64,000 nt of DNA from CAZTAO01 sp964611645 (GCA_964611645.1 CAZTAO010000002.1:128315-192314), one strand, 5' to 3'; shown: positions 52,185 to 61,690, counted from the first letter of the stretch. Translations and numbers: made by a program. The notes: generated by a model from the sequence alone, not told the origin.

Positions 52185-52604
52185 TCAGGCCTTTGCGGCC
52201 ATTTGTTCAACTGTGGTTCCCGAAAGGTAACTCCGCACCTGCGTGCTCACCGACTCCACCAGATTACCCAACACGCATCCACCCGCCGGACAGCTCTCCC
52301 TGCCCAGCAGGCAGTAGCAGTCCGACATGGGGCCTTCTATAACTTCAAACACCTGCAGTAGCGTGATCTGCGATGCAGGTTTTGCCAGCTTCAGTCCGCC
52401 ACTCGGCCCGCGTGACGCCGACACCAGACCCGCGTGCCCAAGCCTTTGCACTACCTTTGAAAGGTGGTTCTCCGATACCCCGAGCGACTGCGCGATCTCG
52501 TGGGTTGTCACCAGCCGGTCCGGGTTCTTCGCCAGCACCAGCACCGCGTGCAGCGCAAGAGAAGTAGCATCCGATATATTCACAACATTTGAAGCGTTCA
52601 GCAT
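52185..52604 (-). CDS. Rrf2-family regulator with likely Fe-S cluster
   Basis: 139 residues. Winged helix (VTTHEIAQSLGVSENHLSKVVQRLGHAGLV) and four cysteines C96, C98, C105 and C110 where IscR/NsrR-type members hold a redox or NO-sensing cluster. AGGAAG lies 8 bases before the ATG; a sigma70 promoter lies above. Controls itself and the downstream ferredoxin-cupin-hcp genes, by position. Signal probably nitric oxide or iron-sulfur status. Confidence 0.9.
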   Translation of the reverse strand: MLNASNVVNISDATSLALHAVLVLAKNPDRLVTTHEIAQSLGVSENHLSKVVQRLGHAGLVSASRGPSGGLKLAKPASQITLLQVFEVIEGPMSDCYCLLGRESCPAGGCVLGNLVESVSTQVRSYLSGTTVEQMAAKA

Positions 52605-52643
52605 TTCGCCAACTTCCTGGGCCTATTGAAGTATGCTGGTACT

Positions 52644-52671
52644 ATAATACCACAATTGGTGGGGATGTCAA
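52644..52671 (-). promoter_or_regulatory. Promoter of the rrf2-ferredoxin-cupin-hcp group
   Basis: TTGACA (52666-52671), 16 bases, TATTAT (52644-52649) on the minus strand. Between them lies CCACCAATTGTGG, a near-palindrome suitable for an Rrf2 dimer. Operator assignment is inference. Confidence 0.7.
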
Positions 52672-52709
52672 CATGTTTCCGGAAACTTTCTTCATGATTC
52701 TTGGAGCAT

Positions 52710-52738
52710 TTGACGCAGCGAGGCCGGAGCCATAGAAT
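52710..52738 (+). promoter_or_regulatory. Promoter of the Gfo/Idh/MocA-VCBS pair
   Basis: TTGACG (52710-52715), 17 bases, TAGAAT (52733-52738) on the plus strand, about 55 bases before the next start. It is divergent from the rrf2 promoter. Confidence 0.65.
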
Positions 52739-52794
52739 AGTGGCGAAAGCTCTGCGGGGAATGAGGCGCATCAAGTGACACAGGGGCATCATAT

Positions 52795-53844
52795 ATGAGC
52801 AAAGTAAGAATCGCTTTCGTCGGCGTTGGGACCATGGGCCAGTGCGCGCATCTCAAGTATTACTCGGTGATGCCCGAGTGCGAGGTGGTTGCGCTTGCCG
52901 AGATTCGCCCCGAACTGGGGAGGAGAGTGGCCCAGCGCTATGGTGTTGCGAAGACCTATCCGGACCACACGAGTCTTCTGGAGAACGAGGCTGTAGACGG
53001 CATCGTGGCGATCCATCAGTTCCAGAGACACGGCTCTCTGGTCCCGGAACTGCTCAAGTCGGGCGTGCCGGTGCTGACGGAAAAGCCCCTTGCCTCCACC
53101 ATTGAGAGCGGAGAGAAGATCGTTGAGGCTGTGGAGCAAAGCAGGACTTGGCAGATGGTCGCCTACCACAAGCGCAGCGACCCTGCGGTGATGTATGCAA
53201 AGTCCGAGATCGAACGGCTGAAGTCGACAGGGGAACTGGGAAAGACGCAGTATGTCAGGATCACCATGCCTGTGGGCGACTACATAGCCGGTGGGTTTGA
53301 CGATCTGATCAGCACCGACGAGCCGATCCCCGAACTTCCAGTGGATTCTCTGCCTGCAGATATGGACCTCAATGCCTACCGCTCTTATCTGAGCTTCGTG
53401 AACTACTATATCCATCAGGTCAACCTGTTGCGCTACCTCTTGGGTGAGCCTTATAAGGTGAGCTATGCAGACCCGGCAGGAATGCTACTTGTGGCGCACA
53501 GCGAGAGCGGGGTGCCGGGGGTAATAGAGATGTCGCCATACTCAACCTCCATCGATTGGCAGGAAACCGCTTTGGTGGCATTCGAGCATGGCTACGTGAA
53601 GATCGGCCTGCCCGCGCCGCTTGCAATCAACCGACCCGGCAAGGTGGAGATTCTGCGCGACCCCGGAAATGGAGCTGTGCCTGAAGTAACCATTCCTCAG
53701 CTTCCCTTTACAGGAGCGATGAAGCAGCAGGCTGCCAACTTCATAGCCGCGATACGGGGCGAGATGCAACCGACATGTCAGGCCAAGGAAGCGCTTGAGG
53801 ATCTCAGGGTAGCCCATGAGTATATGAGACTCCTCGGAAGATGA
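52795..53844 (+). CDS. Gfo/Idh/MocA family oxidoreductase
   Basis: 349 residues. Rossmann start VRIAFVGVGTMGQCAHL and GVPVLTEKPLAST. C-terminal domain with NYYIHQVNLLRYLLG (His of the active site) . Cytoplasmic. AGGGG lies nine bases before the ATG. Followed by a VCBS protein 31 bases on, so likely one transcript. Probable sugar or inositol derivative oxidation; substrate unknown. Confidence 0.85.
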   Translation: MSKVRIAFVGVGTMGQCAHLKYYSVMPECEVVALAEIRPELGRRVAQRYGVAKTYPDHTSLLENEAVDGIVAIHQFQRHGSLVPELLKSGVPVLTEKPLASTIESGEKIVEAVEQSRTWQMVAYHKRSDPAVMYAKSEIERLKSTGELGKTQYVRITMPVGDYIAGGFDDLISTDEPIPELPVDSLPADMDLNAYRSYLSFVNYYIHQVNLLRYLLGEPYKVSYADPAGMLLVAHSESGVPGVIEMSPYSTSIDWQETALVAFEHGYVKIGLPAPLAINRPGKVEILRDPGNGAVPEVTIPQLPFTGAMKQQAANFIAAIRGEMQPTCQAKEALEDLRVAHEYMRLLGR

Positions 53845-53874
53845 TACACTGCGATAGCGTAGAAGGAGAGAAGG

Positions 53875-54960
53875 ATGCCACTGAGATTCAGGAAAGTCCT
53901 CATTGCGGACGAGAGGTATGAGTCCGCCGGCGTGTTCGACGTCAACAACGACGGCATTCCGGATATAGTTTCCGGCGCTTACTGGTACGAAGGTCCTGGT
54001 TTCCGAAAACGGCACAGGATCGGCCACGTGCAGCCGGAGGGCGACTACTTCGATGACTTCTCCACGATCTCGCTCGACATTGATGGGGACGGCTACCTGG
54101 ACTTCGTCACCGGCGGATGGTGGGGAAACACCATTCGTTGGCGCAGGAACCCCGGCAATCCAAATGAAGAATGGCCGGAACAGGTTATGGACGAAACAGG
54201 CAACGTCGAGAGCACGCGCGGGTGGGATGTGGACGGCGACGGGGTAATAGAGATAGTCCCCAACACCCCGAACGGCCCGCTGAGCGTCTACAAGCTCGTG
54301 GTGGACGAACACGGAAAGGGCACTGGCAAGTTTGAGAAACACACTATTTATAGCGAGAACCAAGGGCATGGGCTTGGGTTCGGCGACATAACCGGCAGCG
54401 GCTGCGGCGACTTCATATTGTCCTGTGGCTGGCTCAAACACCCTGAGGACACATACGGCGGCGAGTGGATACTGCACCGCGATTTCGACCTCGGAAGCGC
54501 GTCCATACCCATACTTGTGGTGGATGTGAACGGTGATGGGTTGAACGATATCATCGTCGGACAGGCTCACAACTACGGCCTGGATTGGCTTGAGCAAAGG
54601 GTAGACTCGAGCGGCAAGCGAACCTGGGTGAAGCATCCCATAGACCCCTTCAACTCCCAGTACCACGACATGATGTGGGCGGACATAGATGGGGACGGTG
54701 AGTGCGAGCTTATCACCGGCAAGCGCTACATGGCCCATTGCGGAAACGACCCCGGCGAGTACGATGATATCGGCATATACTACTTCAAGTGGACTGGAGA
54801 GAGTTTCGCGAAGCAAGTGATAGACTACGGCCCCGCCCGAACCGCGACAGGCCTCGGAATCCACTTCGCCCTCGCCGACCTCACAGGCAACGGCACGCTA
54901 GACATCGTCGCGCCCGGTAAGGATGGTCTATACGTGTTCTATAACCTGGGGTCTGGCTAG
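53875..54960 (+). CDS. FG-GAP/VCBS repeat protein without signal peptide
   Basis: 361 residues. DxNDG/DxDGDG-type loops recur: DVNNDGIPD, DIDGDGYLD, DVDGDGVIE, DVNGDGLND, DIDGDGECE, forming a beta-propeller. No signal peptide or lipobox, unlike the 24.8 kb paralogue. AGGAGAGAAGG precedes the ATG. Function as a sugar-binding or lactonase-like propeller is unproven. Confidence 0.8.
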   Translation: MPLRFRKVLIADERYESAGVFDVNNDGIPDIVSGAYWYEGPGFRKRHRIGHVQPEGDYFDDFSTISLDIDGDGYLDFVTGGWWGNTIRWRRNPGNPNEEWPEQVMDETGNVESTRGWDVDGDGVIEIVPNTPNGPLSVYKLVVDEHGKGTGKFEKHTIYSENQGHGLGFGDITGSGCGDFILSCGWLKHPEDTYGGEWILHRDFDLGSASIPILVVDVNGDGLNDIIVGQAHNYGLDWLEQRVDSSGKRTWVKHPIDPFNSQYHDMMWADIDGDGECELITGKRYMAHCGNDPGEYDDIGIYYFKWTGESFAKQVIDYGPARTATGLGIHFALADLTGNGTLDIVAPGKDGLYVFYNLGSG

Positions 54961-55022
54961 CAGCCTCACGCGCAGGGTTGCCTTGGGGGGTATGGATCGG
55001 CGTTGGGGGGCCAGTCCGCCTC

Positions 55023-56654
55023 CTACTTTGGCACAATCTCAATCTCTCCCAGCAGGGCTTTGGTATCTTTGAGTATTCGGCTGCGGAAGGGCTCCGGTTC
55101 GAAGTCGGCGAGTCTCATTGCGGTCCGGATGTCCGGGATTGCGGGTGCTATGCAGGGTTGGAGCTTATCGAAAGGCCAGAACCTGTGGGTGGATATGCTT
55201 TCGGATGGGTCCTGCGGGGTCATCGGGCTGTTGCTGAGACCGGTCTCGATCTTGTCGTAGACCTTCTCCAGGCTATCCGCCGCGGCTTTGCCATAGTACC
55301 CCTCTATGAACTGCCTCCTGAGCTTGCCGGCTTCCTGGTTCACGTCCCAAATCAGACTGGCTTCCATCCACGCGATCATCGGCCATCCGACCCCGGGCGC
55401 GCAAGTGTGCTCCCGGAATGAGATGAAGCAGCCTCTGGAGCGGACGTATCTCATCTCGTCCGCGATCATCATCGCGCTGGGGGTGGTGAAGACTCCGCCG
55501 TTGAGATACGGATACCAGCCGAAATCCCCCGCTATCCTCGACCACCCATCATACACCCGTCGCAGCTTGACCTTGTCGGGACAGTTGGAAGCAATGGGGT
55601 GGACGTTGCACTCGTGGATCGGCGCTATTACAGTGCGGACATTCCTGTGCGCCTTCATTCCAACTGGCGGGTCGATGGTGGCCATGTAGGCATAGAAAAG
55701 GAACCCTCTGTCCGGAAATCGACTCTCCAGTGCGGCGGCGACATTGTTGGCAAAGGCGAGCATCTGGTGGGAGGGGGTTGGCCCCATGGCCTTACAGCCC
55801 TCGCACTGGCACCAGCCGTAGCCGTCGTTCTCGCTCAGGGAAGTGTACTTTGTCTCGGGATGCTCATCGAACCACTTCGCGGAGTAGTCTATCGCCATCT
55901 GCGGAACATCCGGGTTGGAAAGGCATCGCTGCACATGCTCGTGGCCGGGGATCCGCTTGCCGTCTATCAGCGGGAAATACTCCGGGTGCTGATCGAAGAG
56001 GCTGTCGGGGACAAAGACATAGAATGAGTGGTAGTGTTCGGCTTCGATGCCGCCCAGCCGGTTGAAAGCGCCCCATCCGTCGATGCGTGACTTCTGCTCT
56101 TCCGGCAGGTAGTTCAGGTTGATGGTGTAATACTCTCCACGGACCTCGAATGAGGGCTTGCTGACGAGCTTCAGGTTCGGAACTCTCACCGTTCGCCGCT
56201 TGGGAATAGTCGGCCCGGCGTCCTCGATTGTGAACCAGTGGACCCCCAGCACACTCTCAGCGAAGTGGTAGATGCCGTTTGCCGTGCCTGCGGGTGTCCG
56301 ACCGGCGATGACTACTCCGTTTCGCACAGACCTGATGATGAAGCCATCAAATCCCACCCTCTTGTCCGACACCTCGGAAGCCGCTACTGGCGCAAACCGG
56401 GTTGAGCCGATGAGAATCCGGAAGCCGGGGCAGTTGTCGCTGTCCCATCGGATGGGAACCTGCGCGCCCGACATCTCCCTCAGGTATCCGGAAAGCGCCT
56501 TTGCTGCCGTCAGAACGCTGCCTTTCTCTGTGCCCTCAGGCACGACGATGCAGCCCAAGGGTTGGCCGTCTCTGACGATACTCTGCCCGAGGGCGGCGCA
56601 CGACACAAACAGCGCCAAGATTAGTGCGGTGAGGATACCCCGGATGCATCTCAT
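55023..56654 (-). CDS. Secreted DUF4838 protein
   Basis: 543 residues from an ATG with AGGAG six bases upstream; the upstream frame continues without a signal. Signal peptide LTALILALFVSCAALGQS. N-terminal GH20b-like domain (AKALSGYLREMSGA, GRTPAGTANGIYHFAESVLGVHWF) and core with NDGYGWCQCEGCKA, the C-x-C-x2-C site shared with the two plus-strand DUF4838 proteins. Likely extracellular action on uronic or amino sugars. Divergent from the GH123-like pair, with about 165 bases holding both promoters. Confidence 0.82.
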   Translation of the reverse strand: MRCIRGILTALILALFVSCAALGQSIVRDGQPLGCIVVPEGTEKGSVLTAAKALSGYLREMSGAQVPIRWDSDNCPGFRILIGSTRFAPVAASEVSDKRVGFDGFIIRSVRNGVVIAGRTPAGTANGIYHFAESVLGVHWFTIEDAGPTIPKRRTVRVPNLKLVSKPSFEVRGEYYTINLNYLPEEQKSRIDGWGAFNRLGGIEAEHYHSFYVFVPDSLFDQHPEYFPLIDGKRIPGHEHVQRCLSNPDVPQMAIDYSAKWFDEHPETKYTSLSENDGYGWCQCEGCKAMGPTPSHQMLAFANNVAAALESRFPDRGFLFYAYMATIDPPVGMKAHRNVRTVIAPIHECNVHPIASNCPDKVKLRRVYDGWSRIAGDFGWYPYLNGGVFTTPSAMMIADEMRYVRSRGCFISFREHTCAPGVGWPMIAWMEASLIWDVNQEAGKLRRQFIEGYYGKAAADSLEKVYDKIETGLSNSPMTPQDPSESISTHRFWPFDKLQPCIAPAIPDIRTAMRLADFEPEPFRSRILKDTKALLGEIEIVPK

Positions 56655-56758
56655 TGCTGACTCCTGTGTAGAACGGTTGATGACAGTATAGCATCCGGAT
56701 GTTGGAGGTTGGAAGCTAATGCTTGGGAGCGGGGCAGCCAACTCGTAGCTGCAACCGT

Positions 56759-56788
56759 TTGACGTCTTCTGGCCGGGCAGCATAAAAT
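56759..56788 (+). promoter_or_regulatory. Promoter of the GH123-like genes
   Basis: TTGACG (56759-56764), 18 bases, TAAAAT (56783-56788) on the plus strand. A minus-strand TATACT (56685-56690) with TTCCAA 18 bases on (56709-56714) may serve the divergent DUF4838 gene. Confidence 0.6.
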
Positions 56789-56818
56789 GATCACGGAAAA
56801 CCTTGGGAGGTCCTACTC

Positions 56819-58963
56819 ATGAGACATCTGACACTGGCTATATCGTTCATCCTTACGCTCCTGGTCTTTACTCCGGTGCTTGCGGAGATCGCCGGGCCTG
56901 AGCTTATGCCTAATGCCCAACTCAGCACAACCGATGGCTGGGTGGGCACGCCCGGGGCTGCGGGGACTTTGCCTCGCGTGATGGAAGTTCGCGAGGTTGA
57001 CGGAGGTGGGAATGCGCTTCACGTGGTCTGCGACCGCGATACCAAAGTCTTGCAGGAATGGCCGGGAACTGGGGTGAGAAGCCCCTTGTTTGCCACCGAG
57101 ACCGGCAAGACCTACCGGGTTTCCTTCCGCATACTGGCCCAAAATGGTTCCGTCGAGCTAACGTACTCAGGTGGCGCGGGAAGCTGGGCGCGCAACATTG
57201 GGCAGTTTGGCGCGTTCGCGTCCTCCGACCCTCCGAGCGACTGGGAAACATTCGTTGAAGTAGTCCCCGAGACCGCCGGTGGGCCAAACGCCTGCTTCAG
57301 TTTTACCACATTCGGCGGCGGTTCCGCGGAGTTTGACCTTACCGATATATCCGTGAAGGAAGTAGACCGCTCCCCCGCCGCGATCTCTGCCGCCTGGAGA
57401 TCGGCGTTCCCAAGCAGGGACTTCGTTTGCTGGGAGCAGTCTTCTTGGGTCAGCACTCTTCGGCCGACCAGCATGCCCCCGAGCGGAATCAAGGAAACCA
57501 GGAGCATCCGTGCGGCGATGGGGCGGACCGAGTATGAGTCGGCATCATTTATACTCACCAATCTCGGCGATGCGCCGCTGGACTTCGTAGTGAAGGCGGA
57601 GTGCGCGGGAGTAGGAGTCACCGTGCGCGAGGGGTATTGGGTAAAGCAGCACGACGGGTTCACGGTCTGCGACGCGTTGCTTCTGCGGGAAGACGGCCGG
57701 ATCAGCGTGCCCGCTATGGAGAACCGGGAAGTCTGGCTGACATTCAAGACCACCAATGCCCAGCCGGGAACGTACAAGGGCCGGGTTGTTGTCTCGGCGG
57801 CGGGCAAGGCAGAGAAGACCATCCCGGTTGAGGTCAAAGTCTACCCGGTCACCCTGCCGGACGAAAAGCCTCTTTATACCTGTTTTTGGGATTACATCAT
57901 CGCCAAGAAGCCGGGGGACTCCCGGGCGGCGGCGTATGTCGCCGACATGCGCGACCACTATGTGACAGTCGCCGCGATGCCACAGATTTTCGGGATGAAG
58001 GTCAAAGACGGCAAGCTCGAACCTACCGACTACACGGTGTTTGATCTCACCGTCAAGAACTACGCCAAGATGAAGCCGAAGATGTTCCTGTTTTACTGGG
58101 GCACCGAAGGCAACTTCGAGCCGATGACCGACCCCAAATTCCTCAGCGAAGAGTGGAAGGTGCTCTTCAAGCAGTGGCTGGGCGACTGGATCAGCCACAT
58201 CAAGGGCCTGGGCATAACCTACGACAAGTTCGCGATGTATCCGTATGATGAGCACATGAACGACAAAGCGCCGCAGCTTGCTCAGCTTATTCACGAAGTC
58301 GACCCGAAGGTCCTGTTCTATGCGGATGCAATGGGGCAATCGTCCAAGGAAATCCACGCGATGAAGCCCTATATAGATATCTGGTGTCCGTTCCTGTACG
58401 ACTACCTCAACATGGCCCCCTACGACCGCCAACATGAGATCAAGGCCGAATCCAAAAAGGCGTTCGGACCAGGGCGACGAGCCGAGCGGTTCTGGACTTA
58501 TGCCAACCCACCCGGCGCAGGTGGTCCGGCATACGCTCCACCCTACCGAGACTACCGGCTTTCCGTGTGGAAAGCCTGGCAGCTTGGGATGGGCGGGTAC
58601 GGCGTCTGGAACTATGTGTTCTACCTGCAAACTCTCAACGGCGGCCCGATGTATTGGAACCCGGGCGGGCCTAACTGGCAGTTGGTTCTCGACGCTAACG
58701 CCATCGATGCCCCGCCGAATGCCTCCAAGGGAGAGTCGGTGATCCCAACCCGCAGATGGGAAGCCACCCGCGAGGGCATTGAGGACTACACATACCTGTG
58801 GATGCTGCAGCAGGCAGTCAAGGGCGGGAAGCTCAAAGACTCAATCGCGGCCAAGCGGATGCTGGTCGATCTTCCCAGGGAACTGCTCAAGAACCCGGAA
58901 GACACGTGGCGGGCAGATCGGGCGAAAGAGAATGTGCTGAACGTGCTGGCGGAAGTACGATAG
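56819..58963 (+). CDS. Secreted GH123/DUF4091-like glycosidase, copy 1
   Basis: 714 residues. Signal peptide ISFILTLLVFTPVLAE. N-terminal beta-sandwich (about 25-180), a middle beta domain (KTIPVEVKVYPVTLPDEKP), then a DUF4091-like catalytic barrel with FAMYPYDEHMN, where the adjacent Asp-Glu fits GH123 (substrate-assisted N-acetylgalactosaminidase type). The C-terminal block WEATREGIEDYTYLWMLQQA is highly conserved. GGGAGG lies eight bases before the ATG. A second, diverged copy follows, suggesting recent duplication. Confidence 0.82.
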   Translation: MRHLTLAISFILTLLVFTPVLAEIAGPELMPNAQLSTTDGWVGTPGAAGTLPRVMEVREVDGGGNALHVVCDRDTKVLQEWPGTGVRSPLFATETGKTYRVSFRILAQNGSVELTYSGGAGSWARNIGQFGAFASSDPPSDWETFVEVVPETAGGPNACFSFTTFGGGSAEFDLTDISVKEVDRSPAAISAAWRSAFPSRDFVCWEQSSWVSTLRPTSMPPSGIKETRSIRAAMGRTEYESASFILTNLGDAPLDFVVKAECAGVGVTVREGYWVKQHDGFTVCDALLLREDGRISVPAMENREVWLTFKTTNAQPGTYKGRVVVSAAGKAEKTIPVEVKVYPVTLPDEKPLYTCFWDYIIAKKPGDSRAAAYVADMRDHYVTVAAMPQIFGMKVKDGKLEPTDYTVFDLTVKNYAKMKPKMFLFYWGTEGNFEPMTDPKFLSEEWKVLFKQWLGDWISHIKGLGITYDKFAMYPYDEHMNDKAPQLAQLIHEVDPKVLFYADAMGQSSKEIHAMKPYIDIWCPFLYDYLNMAPYDRQHEIKAESKKAFGPGRRAERFWTYANPPGAGGPAYAPPYRDYRLSVWKAWQLGMGGYGVWNYVFYLQTLNGGPMYWNPGGPNWQLVLDANAIDAPPNASKGESVIPTRRWEATREGIEDYTYLWMLQQAVKGGKLKDSIAAKRMLVDLPRELLKNPEDTWRADRAKENVLNVLAEVR

Positions 58964-58996
58964 TGGCGAGTGCTACATCGAAAGCTTATCTCTTCC

Positions 58997-59037
58997 CCTC
59001 ACCCCAGCCCTCTCCCCGGAGGCCGGGGAGAGGGGGT
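58997..59037. repeat. CCTCACCCCAGCCCTCTCCCC hairpin family, copy at 59 kb
   Basis: CCCTCTCCCCGG (59008-59019) pairs with CCGGGGAGAGGG (59023-59034). It sits between the duplicated GH123-like genes, just before the ribosome site of copy 2, so it could separate or balance their expression. Confidence 0.75.
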
Positions 59038-59086
59038 ATCTCACCGACTTCGGCCAGTTGAATCATCCACTCGGAGGCGACGGATT

Positions 59087-61207
59087 ATGCGATCCTTGAT
59101 GTTCATTCTGCTGATCGTAGCGGCGGTCTTGATTTGTGGGTCCGGCTTTGCGCAGTCGGAGGGGGTGGAGCTAATGCCTAATCCCGATCTGCGCACCACG
59201 GCCGGTTGGACCGCGATCAAGAGCGAGTCCGGTATCTCGCCGCGCGTAATTGAGACCCGCACGGAGGGCACAGGCAACAGCACACTGCATGTGGCCAGTG
59301 ATTCCAATCCCAAGGTGGGGTGGGAATGGCCGGGGGCGGGGGTTCAAAGCCCATCGTTTGCCGCCGAAACCGGGAAGACCTACCGGGTGTCTATCAGGCT
59401 CAGGAATCCCATAGGGTCGGCATACGCCAGTTGGCACGGCGGGTCGGGGACGACGGAACGCGGCATTGGCCAGTTCGGCGCTTACGCGGCTTCTGAATCC
59501 GATGGCTGGGAGACTCTTGCGGCAGAGGTCACAGAGACCGCCGGTGGACCTCAGGCCAACATTGCCTTCACCTGCTTTGGAACCGGCGCAATGGAGTTCG
59601 ACCTGGCGAGCATATCCGTCAAAGAAGTCGACCGCTCCCCTGTGGCGCTGGCTGCGGCCTGGAGGTCGGCATTCCCGGGCAAGGACTGGGTGTGCTGGGA
59701 AAAGTCTCCCTGGCTCAACACTCTTCGGCCCACCAGCATGCCGCCGGATGGCGCGCGCGAGTGCAAGGACATAAGAGTGGCAATGGGCAGGACCGAGTAT
59801 GAGTCGTCTGGTTTCGTTATCACCAACCTTGGCGATTCGCCGCTGGAGTGTATGGCAAAGGCGGAGTGCCCGGGCGTTGCGGTGACGGTGCGCGAGGGCT
59901 ATTGGGTGCCGCAGTGGAGGGGAGATTCTGTCTGCGATGCTCTGCTTCTGCGGGAGGATGGTTGCATCAGCGTTCCCGCGAAAGAGAACCGCGAGGTGTG
60001 GCTGACTTTCAAGACCACCAACACCCAGCCGGGAATCCACCGGGGCCGCGTGATTGTATCGGCGTCGGGCAAAGCTGACAAAGTCATTCCCATAGAGGCA
60101 AAGGTCTACCCGGTCACGCTGCCGGATGAGAAGCCCATCTACACCGTCTTCTGGGACTACATCGTTCCCAAGTCCGACAAGGACCCCCGCGCCGCAGCAT
60201 TCGTGGCGGACCTGCGCGACCATTGCGTTACGGTGCCAGTGCTGTCCCAGACTGTGGTATTTCAGACCACAGCAGACGGCTCACTGCAAGCTAACGATTA
60301 TACCGTTTTCGATCGTTCAGTTAAGAACTACGCCCCGATGAAGCCGAAGAAGTACCTATTCTTCTGGGAGGGCAAGATCAACCTGGACCGGATGACCAAC
60401 CCCGACTTCCTCAGCCCCCAGTGGAAGACGCTTTTCAAGGAGTGGCTGGCTGACTGGTTGAAGCACATCAAGGGGATGGGCATCGGCTACGACCAGTTTG
60501 CCATGTATCCGTACGATGAGGCAATCGACACAAGAGTTGCCGAGGTCGCGAAGCTCATCCACGAAGTTGACCCGAAGGTCGAGGTGTTCGTCAACCATAC
60601 CGGCGAGAATGTGGAGCAGGTCAACGCGATCAAGGCCGACGTCAACGTCTGGTGCCCTTTCCTGTATGACCTCCTCAACAGACCGCCCTACAATCGGCTG
60701 CAAGATGTGAAAGCCGAAGCCATGAAAGCGTTCCCGACAGACCCCGCGCACTTCTGGACATACGCCAACCCGAACGGTGGCACCGGGCCGGGCGTTGCGC
60801 CGCCATACAGGGACTATCGCCTGTCTGTCTGGAAAGCATGGCAGCTTGGGATGGGCGGCTACGGCGTCTACACCTACACCTGGTACGGCAAAGACATCCC
60901 CTGGAACCCCGGCATGATGAACTGGCAGTTAGTCTACGCCGCCGATGCGAGCGATGCCCCGCCGAACCTGCCGAAGGGTGAGCTGGTCATCCCCAGTCGG
61001 AGATGGGAAGCCACCCGCGAGGGCATAGAGGACTATTGCTACCTCTGGATGTTGCAGCAGGCAACCAAGAGCGGCAAGCTCAAAGACTCAACTGCGGCAA
61101 AGCGGCTGCTTGTCGATCTGCCCAAGGAACTGCTCCGATACCCAGAGGACACACGGCGGGCAGACCGGGCGAAGGAGCAGTTATTGAAGGCGTTGGCGGG
61201 CGAGTAG
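59087..61207 (+). CDS. Secreted GH123/DUF4091-like glycosidase, copy 2
   Basis: 706 residues from an ATG with GGAGG nine bases upstream. Signal peptide LMFILLIVAAVLICGSGFAQS. Same order of domains as copy 1; the barrel has FAMYPYDEAID with the Asp-Glu pair, and WEATREGIEDYCYLWMLQQA near the end. Shared stretches across the whole length mark a tandem paralogue, though signal peptides and many loops differ. Different sugar linkage or aglycone preference is likely. Confidence 0.82.
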   Translation: MRSLMFILLIVAAVLICGSGFAQSEGVELMPNPDLRTTAGWTAIKSESGISPRVIETRTEGTGNSTLHVASDSNPKVGWEWPGAGVQSPSFAAETGKTYRVSIRLRNPIGSAYASWHGGSGTTERGIGQFGAYAASESDGWETLAAEVTETAGGPQANIAFTCFGTGAMEFDLASISVKEVDRSPVALAAAWRSAFPGKDWVCWEKSPWLNTLRPTSMPPDGARECKDIRVAMGRTEYESSGFVITNLGDSPLECMAKAECPGVAVTVREGYWVPQWRGDSVCDALLLREDGCISVPAKENREVWLTFKTTNTQPGIHRGRVIVSASGKADKVIPIEAKVYPVTLPDEKPIYTVFWDYIVPKSDKDPRAAAFVADLRDHCVTVPVLSQTVVFQTTADGSLQANDYTVFDRSVKNYAPMKPKKYLFFWEGKINLDRMTNPDFLSPQWKTLFKEWLADWLKHIKGMGIGYDQFAMYPYDEAIDTRVAEVAKLIHEVDPKVEVFVNHTGENVEQVNAIKADVNVWCPFLYDLLNRPPYNRLQDVKAEAMKAFPTDPAHFWTYANPNGGTGPGVAPPYRDYRLSVWKAWQLGMGGYGVYTYTWYGKDIPWNPGMMNWQLVYAADASDAPPNLPKGELVIPSRRWEATREGIEDYCYLWMLQQATKSGKLKDSTAAKRLLVDLPKELLRYPEDTRRADRAKEQLLKALAGE

Positions 61208-61303
61208 GCAATTCATGGTGTTTGTAGCCGCTGGCGGTGACTGCGGCAGAAAATGGCGCGCCCGCCGGACGCGGCTACAACGACCTTCAGCCTGACCGAT
61301 CTA

Positions 61304-61690
61304 CTACCCGGCATTCCTCTTGTGAATGATGAGTGTGTTGCCGTCAGGGTCTCGGATTATCAGCATCCGGCAGATGGGAGTCTCCATTGGCCCGTGGACT
61401 ATTGTTACTCCGTCTTCCTTTATTCGCTGGACCGCAGCCTCGAATTCTTCTACTTCCAGGGCTACCTGGCCGCCGTTCGGCGATGGCTCCGAGCCTGGGA
61501 CCCCGCACGCGAGGGCAAGGGTTGACGGGCCGATGTCGTACTCGATCCAGGTCATCTCCCCTTCCCCGAACAGATGCGACTCCTTCAATCCGAGCGTGCC
61601 TTCATAAAACGCGCGCGCCCGATCCACATCCTTTACGGTATACACCACGAAACCGATCTCTATCGCGTTGACTTCCGGTCTCCCCGCCAT
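61304..61690 (-). CDS. VOC/glyoxalase-fold protein
   Basis: 128 residues. EIGFVVYTVKDVDRARAFYEGTLGLKE and IIRDPDGNTLIIHKR are the first and last beta-alpha blocks of the vicinal oxygen chelate fold, with metal-ligand positions. Enzymes of this fold isomerise, cleave or methylate small molecules; some bind antibiotics. GGAGG lies eight bases before the ATG. Alone on its strand; substrate unknown. Confidence 0.85.
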   Translation of the reverse strand: MAGRPEVNAIEIGFVVYTVKDVDRARAFYEGTLGLKESHLFGEGEMTWIEYDIGPSTLALACGVPGSEPSPNGGQVALEVEEFEAAVQRIKEDGVTIVHGPMETPICRMLIIRDPDGNTLIIHKRNAG

